The notes below the pieces were generated by a model. It saw only the letters and a list, made by a program, of their open reading frames with translations, ran no database searches and had not been told where the DNA came from. A stretch of 14,041 nucleotides of DNA from an uncultured Erysipelotrichaceae bacterium (GTDB taxonomy: Bacteria > Bacillota_I > Bacilli_A > Erysipelotrichales > Erysipelotrichaceae), in assembly GCA_937900565.1 (NCBI GenBank), contig CALCFG010000109.1, positions 1 through 14,041 on the forward strand, given 5' to 3'. Positions within the stretch are counted from its first letter, which is position 1; every line of letters starts with the position of its first letter. Below, piece by piece: positions 13,890 to 14,041 of the stretch. The position numbers and the translations under genes were made by a program.

Positions 13890-14041
13890 ATGGCAACTAT
13901 TTTAGTTACAGGTGGAACGGGTTATATTGGTTCCCATACATGTGTGGAATGTTTAAATAATGGTTACGATGTAGTAATTATTGATAATTTAAGCAATTCA
14001 AATGCCAAAGTCGTTGATAAAATCGAAAGTATTACCAATAA
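13890..14041 (+). CDS. galE: UDP-glucose 4-epimerase, N-terminal part (cut by window end)
   Basis: The first 50 residues of an extended short-chain dehydrogenase fold enzyme. The NAD-binding GGTGYIGSHT (8-17) with the following CVECLNNGYDVVIIDNLSNSN (18-38) is characteristic of GalE, which interconverts UDP-glucose and UDP-galactose. The catalytic Ser and YxxxK lie beyond the window. It follows the COG2426 gene by 12 nt. Another UDP-sugar epimerase with the same N-terminal motif is possible, but the DNLSNS segment favours GalE. Confidence 0.88.
   Translation, partial: MATILVTGGTGYIGSHTCVECLNNGYDVVIIDNLSNSNAKVVDKIESITN

Noticed and set aside
1..14041. CRISPR arrays, tRNA/rRNA genes, transposases, phage attachment sites
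   Set aside because: No regularly spaced direct repeats, cloverleaf-like or rRNA-like sequence, DDE transposase or integrase motifs, or terminal inverted repeats were seen.

Overview
The window reads as chromosomal DNA of a low-GC Gram-positive bacterium (Bacillota). The AT-rich codon use, strong AGGAGG-type ribosome binding sites, MEP-pathway isoprenoid genes and the classic pyrH-frr-uppS-cdsA-dxr-rseP order all fit. A gut Erysipelotrichia-like organism is my best guess, but I cannot prove it from the sequence. All recognisable genes lie on the + strand. Both ends cut genes: an M42-peptidase relative on the left and galE on the right. I saw no rRNA, tRNA, CRISPR array or insertion sequence.

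Region 1 (2-6629) is a tightly packed, probably translationally coupled operon. It encodes a catalytically dead M42 peptidase homologue, an intact M42 aminopeptidase, a cytoplasmic glycosylasparaginase-type Ntn hydrolase, an M20 dipeptidase of the PepV type with a shortened lid, a MupG/DUF871 protein (6-phospho-muramidase family), CutC, and a YitT-family membrane protein. Together they look like a cytoplasmic salvage line for imported glycopeptides or muropeptides. The peptidases would trim peptide, the Ntn hydrolase would split a GlcNAc-Asn-type bond, and MupG would split a phosphorylated amino-sugar glycoside. The roles of CutC and YitT are unknown. A hairpin after yitT probably ends the transcript.

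Region 2 (6630-8383) is a decaying accessory segment. It holds a gene for a membrane-anchored protein broken by a +1 frameshift, then the multiply broken remains of at least one more gene, then AT-rich DNA carrying the pyrH promoter. It lies directly upstream of pyrH, where rpsB-tsf is found in many relatives.

Region 3 (8384-13877) is a housekeeping block: UMP kinase, ribosome recycling factor, undecaprenyl diphosphate synthase, CDP-diglyceride synthase, DXP reductoisomerase, a site-2 protease, and a small COG2426 membrane protein. A perfect 19-bp hairpin has the frr stop codon at its loop and separates pyrH-frr from uppS onward. No obvious promoter follows it, so the downstream genes probably depend on read-through or attenuation. 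galE begins at the right edge.

The most interesting points are the dead/live M42 pair inside a glycopeptide-salvage operon, the shortened M20 lid, and the stop-codon-in-loop terminator of frr.
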